From: Verrucomicrobiales bacterium
Lineage (GTDB): Bacteria; Verrucomicrobiota; Verrucomicrobiia; Verrucomicrobiales; DEV007
Direction: 5' to 3'
Assembly: GCA_029213195.1 (NCBI GenBank)
Contig: JARGNI010000019.1
Coordinates: 41,226-105,225, forward strand
Length of the DNA: 64,000 nucleotides
A model generated the notes under the pieces. It saw only the letters and a program-made list of their open reading frames with translations. It was not told the DNA's origin and made no database searches. The position numbers were made by a program, and so were the translations under genes. The first letter of the stretch is position 1; every line of letters begins with the position of its first letter. Below, in pieces: positions 27,084 through 35,872 of the stretch.

Positions 27084-28798
27084 AACCATTTTTCTCTTCC
27101 ATCGCCGGCATGCTCTGCCTCGGATTCGGCAGCGCTGTTGCCCAGGATGCGAAGCCGACTCCCGATTCGCCGTCCAAACCCAAGCTCGTGCTCCAGATCA
27201 CGGTCGATCAATTGCGTGGTGATTTTCCGACCCGCTTTCTCGATCGCATGGGAGAGGGAGGATTTCGCTGGCTGCTCGAGAACGGAGTGGTCTACAAGAA
27301 TGCCCATCACGCTCATGCCAATACCGAGACGATCGTCGGGCACGCGACGCTCGCGACGGGGGCGCATCCATCCGTTCATGGGATGGTGGGGAATGTCTGG
27401 TTCGATCGGCAGTCGGGTGCCCTGACCTACAACATAGAGGATCCGCGCTACACTATTCTGACCCGAGGTGCCGGGGTCGATCAGGATCAGGAAATCGATC
27501 CGACCCAGCGGGTCGCGAAAAGTGATGGGCGCTCACCCGCCGCCATTCTCAGCTCGACGTTCAGCGATGAGCTCGCGATCCACACCGCGGGAGGGGCCAA
27601 AATTTTCGGCGTATCGGTGAAGGATCGCGGGGCGGTTTCCATGGCGGGTCATGCCGGGAAGGCGTTCTGGTTTTCCAAGAGCGCGGGGGAATTTGTTTCG
27701 AGCAATTTCTATTACGAAGAGTACCCCGATTGGGTCGAGAAATGGAATGCACAGCAGTACCCGGCGAAGCGCTACGGTGGCAAAACCTGGAATCTGCTGC
27801 TCGACCAGTCGACCTACCTCTTTGGCGATCGCGACGACCAGAAGTGGGAGACCACGATGCTGCCTTTTGGGCGCACCTTTCCGCACCGATTCGGAGCGGC
27901 GGATGGAAAAGGATTCACCACTTTTCTCACCCTGAGCCCCGCTGGTGACGAACTCACTCTCGAGTTCGCCAAGGCGCTGGTGGAGAACGAGCAGGTCGGG
28001 CAAGATGACGTCACCGACTATCTCTCGGTCAGCTTTTCCTCGACCGACTATGTCGGGCACCTCTTCGGAGCGTCCAGTCTCGAGGCCGAGGACAACCTGC
28101 TCCACCTCGATCGCACCATCGCTGACCTCCTTTCCTTCATTGATGAAAAAGTGGGTCTCGAGAATACGATCATCGCCTTCTCAGCCGACCACGGTGGACC
28201 CGAGGTTCCTGCTGATCTTAACCAGCACGGATTCGAGGTGAATTATGTGCATCCTGAGAAATGGGAGAAAGAGAAGGGTTTCGGCGCTCTCAAGAAACGT
28301 TTCGGGATCGGGCAGGACCTCATCCGTGAGTATGCCCATCCCTACCTCTACCTCGATCGCGAATTGATCGCCGAAAAAGGCCTCGATCTTGCCGAGGTCG
28401 AAGAGGTAGTTGCGGATGAGTTGGTGAAATTCGAAGGAGTCGCTCTTGCCGTATCCAGCACCGCGCTTTCCAAGGGGGAGGTGTCCGGGACGGATGTCAT
28501 CGAGGCCGTCCTGCACAATCATCATCCCAAGCGTTCCGGAGATGTCTATGTGGTCTTTGAACCGCACTGGTTCATCAATGACTTCGACGGTCTCTCTGTC
28601 GCCGCGACGCACGGTTCGCCGTGGCGCTACGACACCTTTGTTCCGGTGATCTTTGCCGGAGCTGGAATCCAGCCTGCGAAGATCTATCGCGAAATCAAGA
28701 CAACGGCGGTGGCGCCCACGCTCTCCGCCCTGATCGAGACGAAGTCGCCTTCCGGAAGCTTCGGCGAGATTCTTGTCGAAGTGATGAACCGCCGTTGA
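27080..28798 (+). CDS. PafA-like alkaline phosphatase/phosphodiesterase-superfamily protein
   Basis: 572 residues, signal peptide KPFFSSIAGMLCLGFGSAVA. An alkaline-phosphatase-superfamily enzyme of the threonine-nucleophile group: QITVDQLRGDF holds the first metal ligand, NTETIVGHATLATGAHPSVH the catalytic Thr region, and SADHGGPEVPAD the later metal ligands. This matches PafA and nucleotide-pyrophosphatase-type enzymes that cleave phosphate esters in the periplasm. The start overlaps the DUF4381 stop by ATGA and the batA gene follows after 37 bases, so the phosphatase is embedded in the MoxR-Bat operon. Other PafA-like genes usually stand apart, so the placement is odd. Confidence 0.88.
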   Translation: MKPFFSSIAGMLCLGFGSAVAQDAKPTPDSPSKPKLVLQITVDQLRGDFPTRFLDRMGEGGFRWLLENGVVYKNAHHAHANTETIVGHATLATGAHPSVHGMVGNVWFDRQSGALTYNIEDPRYTILTRGAGVDQDQEIDPTQRVAKSDGRSPAAILSSTFSDELAIHTAGGAKIFGVSVKDRGAVSMAGHAGKAFWFSKSAGEFVSSNFYYEEYPDWVEKWNAQQYPAKRYGGKTWNLLLDQSTYLFGDRDDQKWETTMLPFGRTFPHRFGAADGKGFTTFLTLSPAGDELTLEFAKALVENEQVGQDDVTDYLSVSFSSTDYVGHLFGASSLEAEDNLLHLDRTIADLLSFIDEKVGLENTIIAFSADHGGPEVPADLNQHGFEVNYVHPEKWEKEKGFGALKKRFGIGQDLIREYAHPYLYLDRELIAEKGLDLAEVEEVVADELVKFEGVALAVSSTALSKGEVSGTDVIEAVLHNHHPKRSGDVYVVFEPHWFINDFDGLSVAATHGSPWRYDTFVPVIFAGAGIQPAKIYREIKTTAVAPTLSALIETKSPSGSFGEILVEVMNRR

Positions 28799-28835
28799 AT
28801 TCGATCCTGACACACTGTTATTCGAAAACGCCTTC

Positions 28836-29873
28836 ATGCTGAGTTTTGCCCATCTCTGGATCTTTGCCCTGCTGCCACTCCCGTGGCTGCTGCGGGCGTT
28901 GATGCCGCCGCGAAAGCAGTCCGAGTTGGCCGTTCGCGTTCCCTTCGGAGACCGGCTTCTCGAGGCGATGAAAGGCGGGCATGTTGGAGAAGAGGCGGTT
29001 CGGAAAACCCGGGCTTGGCTCGTTCCGTCGCTGCTCTGGTTGCTGTTTCTCGTCGCCCTTGCTCGACCCCAATGGACCGAGCCGCCGATCACGAAGGAGC
29101 TGCCTACCCGTGATCTGCTTCTCCTGGTGGATTTGTCAGGCTCGATGGAGGCAGAGGATTTCACCAACGCCCAAGGGGAAACCGTGAACCGTCTCGTGGC
29201 GGTGAAGGAGGTGCTCGATGAATTTCTCACGAAGCGGGAAGGGGACCGGGTCGGCCTTGTCGTGTTTGGTGATGCGCCCTTTCTTCAGGCTCCGTTCTCG
29301 ACTGATCTCGATCTCTCTCGCCAACTTCTCGAAGAAACTGCGGTAGGCATGGCCGGGCCGCGCACTGCCCTGGGGGATGCAATCGGTCTCGGGGTGAATC
29401 TTTTTGAAGAGAGCGATGCACCTGCGAAAACGATCATTGCGCTCACGGATGGAAACGATACCAAGAGCCAGGTGCCGCCTGTCGAGGCGGCGCGAGTCGC
29501 GACCCAGCGGGACATCCGGATCCACACGGTGGCGATTGGCGATCCATCCTCGGTGGGTGAGGAAAAGCTCGATGAAGAAACCTTGAAGCAAGTCGCTTCC
29601 ACCGCAGGTGGTTCCTACTTCTTCGCTGCGGATCGGGGCGAGTTGGAGGGCATCTACGACGAACTCGATCGCATCGAGACGCGACAGGTCGATGTCATCA
29701 GTCATCGTCCGAAGCGGGATCTCTTTTTCTGGCCGTTGCTCGCTGCTCTTCTCGTGTCACTCGGTGAGAAGGGCCTGTGGTTGTTCCGCAAGCGCCAGCG
29801 CTCTGCACCCATCGCCAACGAAAGCCGGGTGCGAGTTCATCCCCTCACGGGAAAAATGGAGGTGGTGAAATGA
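28836..29873 (+). CDS. batA: BatA, membrane-anchored von Willebrand A protein
   Basis: 345 residues. A short N-terminal helix and a second at about 61-76 anchor it, then the VWA domain with intact MIDAS: D99-L-S101-G-S103 in LLVDLSGSM, then TDGNDTKSQV near residue 205. A C-terminal membrane segment lies around 295-312 (DLFFWPLLAALLVSLG). Domain order and length equal BatA of the Bacteroides aerotolerance cluster. The family has been tied to stress resistance and envelope function. The stop overlaps batB by ATGA, and a Shine-Dalgarno sequence for batB lies inside its last codons. Confidence 0.88.
   Translation: MLSFAHLWIFALLPLPWLLRALMPPRKQSELAVRVPFGDRLLEAMKGGHVGEEAVRKTRAWLVPSLLWLLFLVALARPQWTEPPITKELPTRDLLLLVDLSGSMEAEDFTNAQGETVNRLVAVKEVLDEFLTKREGDRVGLVVFGDAPFLQAPFSTDLDLSRQLLEETAVGMAGPRTALGDAIGLGVNLFEESDAPAKTIIALTDGNDTKSQVPPVEAARVATQRDIRIHTVAIGDPSSVGEEKLDEETLKQVASTAGGSYFFAADRGELEGIYDELDRIETRQVDVISHRPKRDLFFWPLLAALLVSLGEKGLWLFRKRQRSAPIANESRVRVHPLTGKMEVVK
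29858..29864 (+). promoter_or_regulatory. Shine-Dalgarno sequence for batB
   Basis: GGAGGTG lies five bases before the batB ATG at 29870, within the end of batA. It is one of the few clear ribosome-binding sites in the window and fixes the batB start. Confidence 0.8.
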
Positions 29874-30799
29874 GCGAACTGATTTCGCAGTTTCATTTTC
29901 TCCGGCCTGCGGCCCTCCTCCTCGCCGTGCCGGTGATCGTGATCTGGTGGTTCTGGCAGCGGGGTTCCGACCCCCTCGAAGGATGGCGGAAGCAGATCGC
30001 TCCTGATCTTCTTCAGGCACTTGTCGAAGGGAAGGAATCCTCGGCGCGCAGCCCGGTGAAGTGGGTTCTCGCCGGATGGCTGCTTGCGGTTGTTCTCATC
30101 GCCGGTCCGACCTGGCGATTGGAGCCGAGTCCGTTTGCAGAGGATGCGACTCCTTTGCTCGTGCTGCTCAAGGCCTATGTCTCGATGGACACGCCGGATC
30201 CTGCGCCCTCGAGGCTGGAGCGGGCGCATCTCAAGATCGCCGATCTCGCCAATGCGAGGAAAGGACAGCCGCTGGGATTGATCGCCTACGCAGGGTCTGC
30301 GCACCTCGTCTTGCCTCCAACCCGCGACACGGATGTGGTCGCAGAGATGGCCAACGAGATCAGTCCGGCAATCATGCCGGTCTCGGGAGATCGACTCGAC
30401 CTGGCGCTTCGCGAGGCGACCCGCGTCCTCGGTCGAGCTGACCGGGGCGGGACGGTTGTGGTCATCACTGATGAAGTGGATACCGACCCTGCGGCCCTCC
30501 GGGAAGCGGCGAGACAGTTTGATTATCCCGTCCAGTTTCTCCAGATCCGCTCGCCGGAGACCCCCGTTGCGGAATCCTTTAGCAGCGCTGCAAAAACTCT
30601 CCGTGCCTCGGTCGAGACCTTGAGCGTCGACGACCGCGACATCGAGAGCATTGTTCGCCGCGCGGCGCGCGCACCCGTCGCCCAGAGTGGCGATGGTAGT
30701 GATCGTTGGGAAGATTCAGGGTATTGGTTTCTGCCCCTGTTAGGGATTCTTCTGCTCTTTTCGTTCCGTCGAACCGAAAGCGGGGAGGTGCCCGCATGA
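29870..30799 (+). CDS. batB: BatB-like VWA protein with a degenerate MIDAS
   Basis: 309 residues, start fixed by a GGAGGTG site and by overlap with the batA stop. Membrane segments at about 11-30 and 64-80, a VWA-like domain, and a last helix near 292-305 follow the BatB plan. The first MIDAS motif, normally DxSxS, reads K101-A-Y103-V-S105 (LLVLLKAYVSM), so Asp and the first Ser are lost and metal binding is unlikely. Later parts (GDRLDLALREA and VVVITDEVDTD) are kept. It would pair with BatA at the inner membrane as a non-metal-binding partner. The stop overlaps batC by ATGA. Confidence 0.82.
   Translation: MSELISQFHFLRPAALLLAVPVIVIWWFWQRGSDPLEGWRKQIAPDLLQALVEGKESSARSPVKWVLAGWLLAVVLIAGPTWRLEPSPFAEDATPLLVLLKAYVSMDTPDPAPSRLERAHLKIADLANARKGQPLGLIAYAGSAHLVLPPTRDTDVVAEMANEISPAIMPVSGDRLDLALREATRVLGRADRGGTVVVITDEVDTDPAALREAARQFDYPVQFLQIRSPETPVAESFSSAAKTLRASVETLSVDDRDIESIVRRAARAPVAQSGDGSDRWEDSGYWFLPLLGILLLFSFRRTESGEVPA
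30782..30790 (+). promoter_or_regulatory. Shine-Dalgarno sequence for batC
   Basis: GGGGAGGTG, five bases before the batC ATG at 30796, inside the end of batB. Confidence 0.8.
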
Positions 30800-31380
30800 A
30801 GTCTTTTTTCGTCATTGCCGCGATCACCTGGGCTGGCCTCTGGTTTACTCCTGATCAGCAGGGGCAGCGGCTCTTTCAGAAAGGGGAATACGCTGCCGCA
30901 GCGGAGGCTTTCGAGGATCCTCTCTGGAAAGGGATGGCCTTTTATCGCGCGGGGGAGTTCGAAAAATCCGCCGCCCAATTTGCGAAACGCGACACGCCCG
31001 AGGCACATTTCAACCGGGGGAACGCGCTCGTAATGCGGGGGGAATATGAATCTGCCGTCGCTGCCTACGAGCGGGCTCTCGAGTTGCGACCCGAATGGAC
31101 GGAGGCAGAAGGGAATCGTGATCTCGCGAAGGCCCGGGGAGAGGCGATCAAGCGGGAGGGCGGCGATATGGGGGACCAGACACTCGGTGCCGACAAGATT
31201 CAGTTCGACAATCAGAAGCGGGATACCGGTCAGGACACCGAGGTGAATACCGAGCAGGCCGCCTCGAGTAAGGATGTGCAGGCGCTCTGGCTTCGCCGGG
31301 TGCAGACCAATCCTGCAGATTTCCTGAAAGCGAAGTTTTCCTACCAGGAAGCGATGAGGGGAGAGGAGGAAGCGCCATGA
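30796..31380 (+). CDS. batC: BatC-like tetratricopeptide protein
   Basis: 194 residues with an N-terminal hydrophobic segment (KSFFVIAAITWAGLWF), either a signal peptide or an anchor. TPR units follow: GQRLFQKGEYAAAAEAFED, AHFNRGNALVMRGEYESAVA and YERALELRPEWTEAEGNRDL. The tail has QALWLRRVQTNPADFLKAKF, a signature of BatC-type proteins that end with a short conserved motif. It likely binds the VWA domains of BatA and BatB in the periplasm. The start is set by the GGGGAGGTG site; the stop overlaps batD by ATGA. Confidence 0.82.
   Translation: MKSFFVIAAITWAGLWFTPDQQGQRLFQKGEYAAAAEAFEDPLWKGMAFYRAGEFEKSAAQFAKRDTPEAHFNRGNALVMRGEYESAVAAYERALELRPEWTEAEGNRDLAKARGEAIKREGGDMGDQTLGADKIQFDNQKRDTGQDTEVNTEQAASSKDVQALWLRRVQTNPADFLKAKFSYQEAMRGEEEAP
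31364..31369 (+). promoter_or_regulatory. Shine-Dalgarno sequence for batD
   Basis: AGGAGG, seven bases before the batD ATG at 31377, inside the end of batC. Confidence 0.75.
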
Positions 31381-32645
31381 AACAAGTCACGGTAGCCCTG
31401 CTCTGCCTGATTGCCTGGGCGGGGATCGCACGAGCCGAGGTCTCTCCGGTCGAGATCTCGGCGGCGGAATCGACCGCCTGGATAGGAGAGCGAATTCGGA
31501 TCAAGATCGAGTTGCGCGCCCCCGGGAGTTTTTCCGGCAGCGCCGGGTTTGATCTACCGGAGATCCCGGGGATCCTCCTGCTCAAGGTGGGCAACCCGGT
31601 GGTGAGTTCGAAAGAGATCGAGGGAGAGAGCTGGTTCGTGCAGACTCACGAGTTTGCCCTTTTCTCCCAGAAATCCGGAACCGTCACGATTCCCTCGTTT
31701 CCCGTTCGTTTCGAAGCAAGGGAGGGGTTCACTGGGCCCGCGAATCCCGTGGTCGCGAAAACGAAGCCGGTGTCGATCGAGATACAGCGACCTCCCGGAA
31801 GTGAGAGCATTCCGTTTCTGGTCACGACCGATAATCTTCAGATCACCGAGTCCTGGGATCCGGATCCTGAAGAGGTTGCGGAAGCGAAGGTGGGGGATGT
31901 CTTTCGTCGAACGATTGTCCAGCGGTCGAGTGGGCTGACGGGAATGGCACTGTCCCCAGCGTCGACCAACGCTCCTGAAGGAGTGCGTGTCTACGAGCCG
32001 CAGGTCGAAACGAGCGACAATACCGAGCGAGGCGCTTTCGACGGAGAGCGCCGGGAGACCCTAACCTATCTTTTGCAGAAATCGGGCCCGGTGACCTTGC
32101 CTGCTCTCGAATACACCTGGTGGAATCCGAAGAACGAAATCCTGGAATCCAAGGTGCTGTCCGAGGTGGTTCTTTCCGTTGCGGCAGCTCCAGTTACGGA
32201 AACGCCGGGCAGCGAGGCGACCGAAGGCAGCTGGGTCACCTGGCTTCTCGTGATCGGTCTGGGCCTGCTGCTATTTTGGAAAAAACAGACAATCTTCGAC
32301 GCTTTTTCCCGGGGGTGGCGTTTGCTCAATCCTCCTGAAAGCCAGGCGGCCCGAAAGCTCCGTCGCGCTTGCCGTCAGGACGACCCAGCAGCTGCGGAAG
32401 GGGCCTGGAACGAGTGGCGCACAGCGATGGGGGCCAGCCGCGAAATCGGCGAGGAATTGCGGAGCGCCGTACTGGGAATGCATCGGGTGCTCTATGGCCC
32501 GACGGCGGGCGAGTCCTGGACGGGGTCGGAGTTGTGGGAAGCGTTTTCCGAACAACGATCAAGAAAGGCGAGGTTTCGAGTTCCGCTGAAAACTTCGAAA
32601 CTTCCCGCACTGAATTCCCCGGTTGCAGGCACACCCCCAATTTAA
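31377..32645 (+). CDS. batD: BatD-like oxygen-tolerance protein
   Basis: 422 residues with signal peptide (KQVTVALLCLIAWAGIARA). The periplasmic part (about 20-280) is beta-rich with Ig-like repeats, for example ESTAWIGERIRIKIELRAPG, and the segment VGDVFRRTIVQRSSGLTGM is characteristic of BatD. A membrane helix lies at about 284-298 (WVTWLLVIGLGLLLFW) and a cytoplasmic helical tail follows. This is the last gene of the operon; the following 176 bases are AT-rich and hold no gene. It probably contacts the VWA proteins outside the membrane. No terminator hairpin was found after the stop. Confidence 0.85.
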   Translation: MKQVTVALLCLIAWAGIARAEVSPVEISAAESTAWIGERIRIKIELRAPGSFSGSAGFDLPEIPGILLLKVGNPVVSSKEIEGESWFVQTHEFALFSQKSGTVTIPSFPVRFEAREGFTGPANPVVAKTKPVSIEIQRPPGSESIPFLVTTDNLQITESWDPDPEEVAEAKVGDVFRRTIVQRSSGLTGMALSPASTNAPEGVRVYEPQVETSDNTERGAFDGERRETLTYLLQKSGPVTLPALEYTWWNPKNEILESKVLSEVVLSVAAAPVTETPGSEATEGSWVTWLLVIGLGLLLFWKKQTIFDAFSRGWRLLNPPESQAARKLRRACRQDDPAAAEGAWNEWRTAMGASREIGEELRSAVLGMHRVLYGPTAGESWTGSELWEAFSEQRSRKARFRVPLKTSKLPALNSPVAGTPPI

Positions 32646-32821
32646 TTTTAACAGAATCTTCGCCCTCTACGTATTCCTATCAGCAACCAGATTTTCATAC
32701 CGCAGTCTCGCAGCACAGGGCCCATTATTCTAAACTGAAGCGAGAAGCTATCTAACAGGCTCACACTCTCAGTCGTTCTAACCCTTGAAATTAGTTGTAT
32801 TCATTTATCCAACCCAATCCT

Positions 32822-33733
32822 ATGAAACGAATCCCCCTTCTTCTTTCAACCTTCCTGCTGGGAGCGTTCTCAGTTGGTGCTGCTGACGAGGACATCGCGA
32901 AACTCGAGTCTTCGGCCAAGACCTGGGTCGAAGCTTTCAATGGCGGAGATGCCCAGGCAATCGCAGCATTGTTTGTTCCCCGAGGAGAGCTTGTTCTCGC
33001 TTCGGGAGAGCTGGTTATCGGGCGCCCGGAAATTGAGGAACACTACAAGGCCGTCCTCGAGGACGAGGGTCGACCCCAGGCGGCTTTGGAAGCTGGATCG
33101 ATTCGGTTTTTGACGGATGCCTTGGCCCTGGAAGATGGAACTGTCCACCTCACTGAGGCGGACGGAGAAATCTCCTCCCATTTCTATACCGCTGTGCATG
33201 CGAAGCAGAACGATGGGAGTTGGCTGCTGGCCAGCGTCCGAGATCAATCCGGTGATCATGCGCTTCCTTCGGAGAAGCTTCTCGCTCTCGAGTGGCTCGT
33301 GGGAGATTGGCTGATTCAAACCGACTCCTCCGATACCTGGATCTCGTTTTCCTGGAGTGAAGACGGTCCCTACATCGATGCCAAGGCCGTGACCGAGACT
33401 CCGGATGGACCTGCCACTGCCGCCACGATGAGAATCGGTTGGAATGAAAGGGAAGAATCCTTTCATTCCTGGGGCTTTGATGCGGAGGGAGGATTCACTC
33501 AGTCTGCCTGGTCGGAGAAAGGGGAAGGCGAGTGGCTCCTGCGAACCGAGGGGGTGACTGCGAGAGGAGAGAAGAATGTGGCGACTCAAATCATTGCGCG
33601 AAACGGTGCCGGTGAGAGCTTCGACTGGTCCAAGAGAGACCAGGTCATCGGGGGAGTTGTCCAACCCGATCGAGATCTCAAAGTGCTCCAGCGTCCGCCG
33701 CAGCCTGTGGCGTCCACCACCGAATCCGAATAA
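32822..33733 (+). CDS. Secreted SnoaL-like/DUF4440 protein
   Basis: 303 residues, signal peptide KRIPLLLSTFLLGAFSVGAA from ATG 32822 (an upstream start at 32795 adds nine residues). Residues about 22-140 form a cone-shaped SnoaL-like alpha+beta domain (VEAFNGGDAQAIAALFVPRG, then VIGRPEIEEHYKAVL), as found in the SgcJ/EcaC group. The second half (about 150-290) is beta-rich with repeated W-containing strands such as EWLVGDWLIQ and FSWSEDGPYI, like a DUF1579-type beta-barrel. Ligand unknown. It precedes the Arg/Pro-repeat protein by 23 bases and may be co-transcribed with it. Confidence 0.72.
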   Translation: MKRIPLLLSTFLLGAFSVGAADEDIAKLESSAKTWVEAFNGGDAQAIAALFVPRGELVLASGELVIGRPEIEEHYKAVLEDEGRPQAALEAGSIRFLTDALALEDGTVHLTEADGEISSHFYTAVHAKQNDGSWLLASVRDQSGDHALPSEKLLALEWLVGDWLIQTDSSDTWISFSWSEDGPYIDAKAVTETPDGPATAATMRIGWNEREESFHSWGFDAEGGFTQSAWSEKGEGEWLLRTEGVTARGEKNVATQIIARNGAGESFDWSKRDQVIGGVVQPDRDLKVLQRPPQPVASTTESE

Positions 33734-33756
33734 TTTTCAGCCAGCCCTATCGAATC

Positions 33757-35841
33757 ATGAAGACCCATACCTATTTGTTTCTTACCTGTGTCCTTTTCGT
33801 GGGACTTCCGGTGAACGACGTCCTCTCTCGTACCCTGGGTGGGCGAGGGGGCGGAGGGATCTCGCGACCTTCGGCCCGTCCATCCGCCCCGAGTCGGAGC
33901 CCGGTAACCAGCTCGCGACCCACATCCCGCCCTGTTTCCCGCCCGACCGTTCGTCCATCGGCACCGGTATCTCGCCCGACGACGAGACCGTCTCAACCCA
34001 TCTCAAGACCCACGACTCGTCCATCGAATCCGATTTCGAGGCCGACCACCCGTCCATCGGTCCCAACGACGCGACCATCGGTGCCGAAACCGTCTACGCC
34101 GACGACTCGTCCGTCGGTTCCCAGTCAAAAGCCATCGTTGCCAACAACCAAACCATCGTTACCGACGACTCGTCCTGCACCTACTCCCCCGCGGCCTTCG
34201 ACTCGTCCAGGGAATATTACGTTTCCAAAACCAGAGAATCCGATAACGCGACCCGGTGGAGATCGCCCCACGACGTTACCTTCTCGTCCTGGAGACGGTG
34301 GGGGTATCACGCGACCCGGTGGAGATCGTCTCACGACGTTGCCCTCTCGCCCTGGAGACGGTGGGGGTATCACGCGACCTGGTGGAGACCGTCCCACGAC
34401 GTTGCCCTCTCGTCCGGGGATCGGAAACGGTATCGAGCGCCCCGGGAATCGTCCTTCACAGCTTCCCAGTCGTCCCAATCTGGGAGACCGACCCGGGATC
34501 GGTGACCGTCCGGGTATTGGGGATCGCCCAGGTATCGGGGATCGCCCGGGTATAGGCGACAAACCCTGGTGGGAAAATAATCGTCCGAATCGTCCCGGGC
34601 GAGGAGACATCAACATCAATATCGACAATAACTTCAGCAAGAGCATCAACTGGTCCACCGATCGACGCCACTGGGGGTACAATCCGTGGTGGAATCGGCC
34701 GGCTCACTATCCCTGGTATGGAGGATCGTGGAGTTGTGGATGGCGTCGTCCGCCAATCTATTATCCCCCACGCTGGCCGGGGTACTACACTCGACCAAGC
34801 GCAGGCGAAGTCATCGCTTGGGGATTGGTCGGTTGGGGATTGGGAAATCTGATTTTCGATTGCGGTTATTCCCGCTATTCCAATCCTTATCCGGTTCAAC
34901 CGGTGGTCGTATCGGGAGGGACTTCGGTCACCTATTCGCAGCCGATTACCGTCGTCGCCGCGGAATCGGCACCAGAGGAAGGGATTCCCGAGGAGACGGT
35001 GACCAAGACAGAGCTTTTCATGAGTGAGTCCTTGGAGAATTTCAAAAAGGGGGACTACATGGTTGCCCTCGAAGGGGTCAACAAGGCGATTGCCGAGTCG
35101 CCCGGTGATGGTGCTTTCCACGAGTATCGTGCCCTCGTTCTTTTTGCCCTGGGGCAGTATGGAGAGGCCACCGGAGTCTTGAATCCATTGCTTGCTTCGA
35201 GTCCGGGGTGGGATTGGAGCACCATGGTGCAACTCTATGCTTCCCCTGACACCTACACGGAACAACTCCGAAAGCTCGAGGAGTATGCGAAGGCCAATTC
35301 GGATTCGGCTGCCGCTCAATTCCTCCTCGGCTATCACTACATGGTGTGCACCTATCTGGACCAGGCCGCAGCCTCGTTCGCGAAGGCTGCAGAATTGGAG
35401 CCTGCGGACCAGGTTGCCGCGCAGATGGCTGAATTGGCTGCTGCCTCGACACGTTCAGGAGATGCCCCGGAGGGGGTGGATCCTGATGCCGCCGGGGAAA
35501 GCCCGGAGGAGGAGCCTTCCGATGAACCGATGATCGAGGCACCTGAATCGGTAGAGTTGGAGCAAATCCTGGGTTCTTGGAAATCCCAGAATGGGGAAGA
35601 AGGACTCGTCACGTTGTCCCTTTCGGATCAGGGCGAATTTGTCTGGCGATTCGAAGCCGAAGGAGGGGAGCCTTTCGAGATGAAAGGGGACTTCAATCTG
35701 GCCCAGGAAAATGTTCTGACGCTCGACGCTTCCGACTCCCAGATGGCGGGAACTGTAAAGCTCACAGAAGATGGGAAAATGAATTTCATCTTGGCAGGAG
35801 GACCTCCCGGGGACCCCGGGCTCGTCTTCGAAAAAGGCTAA
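33757..35841 (+). CDS. Secreted Arg/Pro-repeat protein with TPR-like C-terminal part
   Basis: 694 residues with signal peptide (KTHTYLFLTCVLFVGLPV). Residues about 35-160 are proline-, arginine- and threonine/serine-rich (RPTTRPS-like units, many starting SRP or TRP). Then come three 21-residue units beginning ITRPGGDR, and four GDRPGI units. Residues about 280-385 are Trp/Tyr-rich (WNRPAHYPWYGGSWSCGW), followed by a helical repeat part (about 415-560, FKKGDYMVALEGVNKAIAES) resembling TPRs and a final beta domain (about 600-690). The repeats are positively charged and disordered, as in proteins bound to acidic polysaccharide or cell wall. An L,D-transpeptidase follows after 31 bases, which supports an envelope role. 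Confidence 0.75.
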   Translation: MKTHTYLFLTCVLFVGLPVNDVLSRTLGGRGGGGISRPSARPSAPSRSPVTSSRPTSRPVSRPTVRPSAPVSRPTTRPSQPISRPTTRPSNPISRPTTRPSVPTTRPSVPKPSTPTTRPSVPSQKPSLPTTKPSLPTTRPAPTPPRPSTRPGNITFPKPENPITRPGGDRPTTLPSRPGDGGGITRPGGDRLTTLPSRPGDGGGITRPGGDRPTTLPSRPGIGNGIERPGNRPSQLPSRPNLGDRPGIGDRPGIGDRPGIGDRPGIGDKPWWENNRPNRPGRGDININIDNNFSKSINWSTDRRHWGYNPWWNRPAHYPWYGGSWSCGWRRPPIYYPPRWPGYYTRPSAGEVIAWGLVGWGLGNLIFDCGYSRYSNPYPVQPVVVSGGTSVTYSQPITVVAAESAPEEGIPEETVTKTELFMSESLENFKKGDYMVALEGVNKAIAESPGDGAFHEYRALVLFALGQYGEATGVLNPLLASSPGWDWSTMVQLYASPDTYTEQLRKLEEYAKANSDSAAAQFLLGYHYMVCTYLDQAAASFAKAAELEPADQVAAQMAELAAASTRSGDAPEGVDPDAAGESPEEEPSDEPMIEAPESVELEQILGSWKSQNGEEGLVTLSLSDQGEFVWRFEAEGGEPFEMKGDFNLAQENVLTLDASDSQMAGTVKLTEDGKMNFILAGGPPGDPGLVFEKG
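34243..34431 (+). repeat. Three tandem 63-bp coding repeats
   Basis: Three consecutive 63-base units within the Arg/Pro-repeat gene encode 21-residue repeats that begin ITRPGGDR and contain TTLPSRPG. The nucleotide copies differ at only a few positions, so they look recently duplicated and may vary in number between strains. Confidence 0.85.
34483..34554 (+). repeat. Four tandem 18-bp repeats (GDRPGI)
   Basis: Four 18-base units in the same gene each encode GDRPGI in slightly different codons, directly before the Trp-rich part. Synonymous differences suggest this array is older than the 63-bp array or kept by selection on the protein. Confidence 0.8.
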
Positions 35842-35872
35842 CCGATCATCTGAAACGAATTCTCTGCAGACC

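Noticed and set aside
33576..34505. A 309-codon open frame overlapping the Arg/Pro-repeat gene in another frame
   Set aside because: The repeat DNA is open in several frames because of its composition. The frame lacks a signal or start context and has no domain, while the real frame has a signal peptide and TPR-like part.
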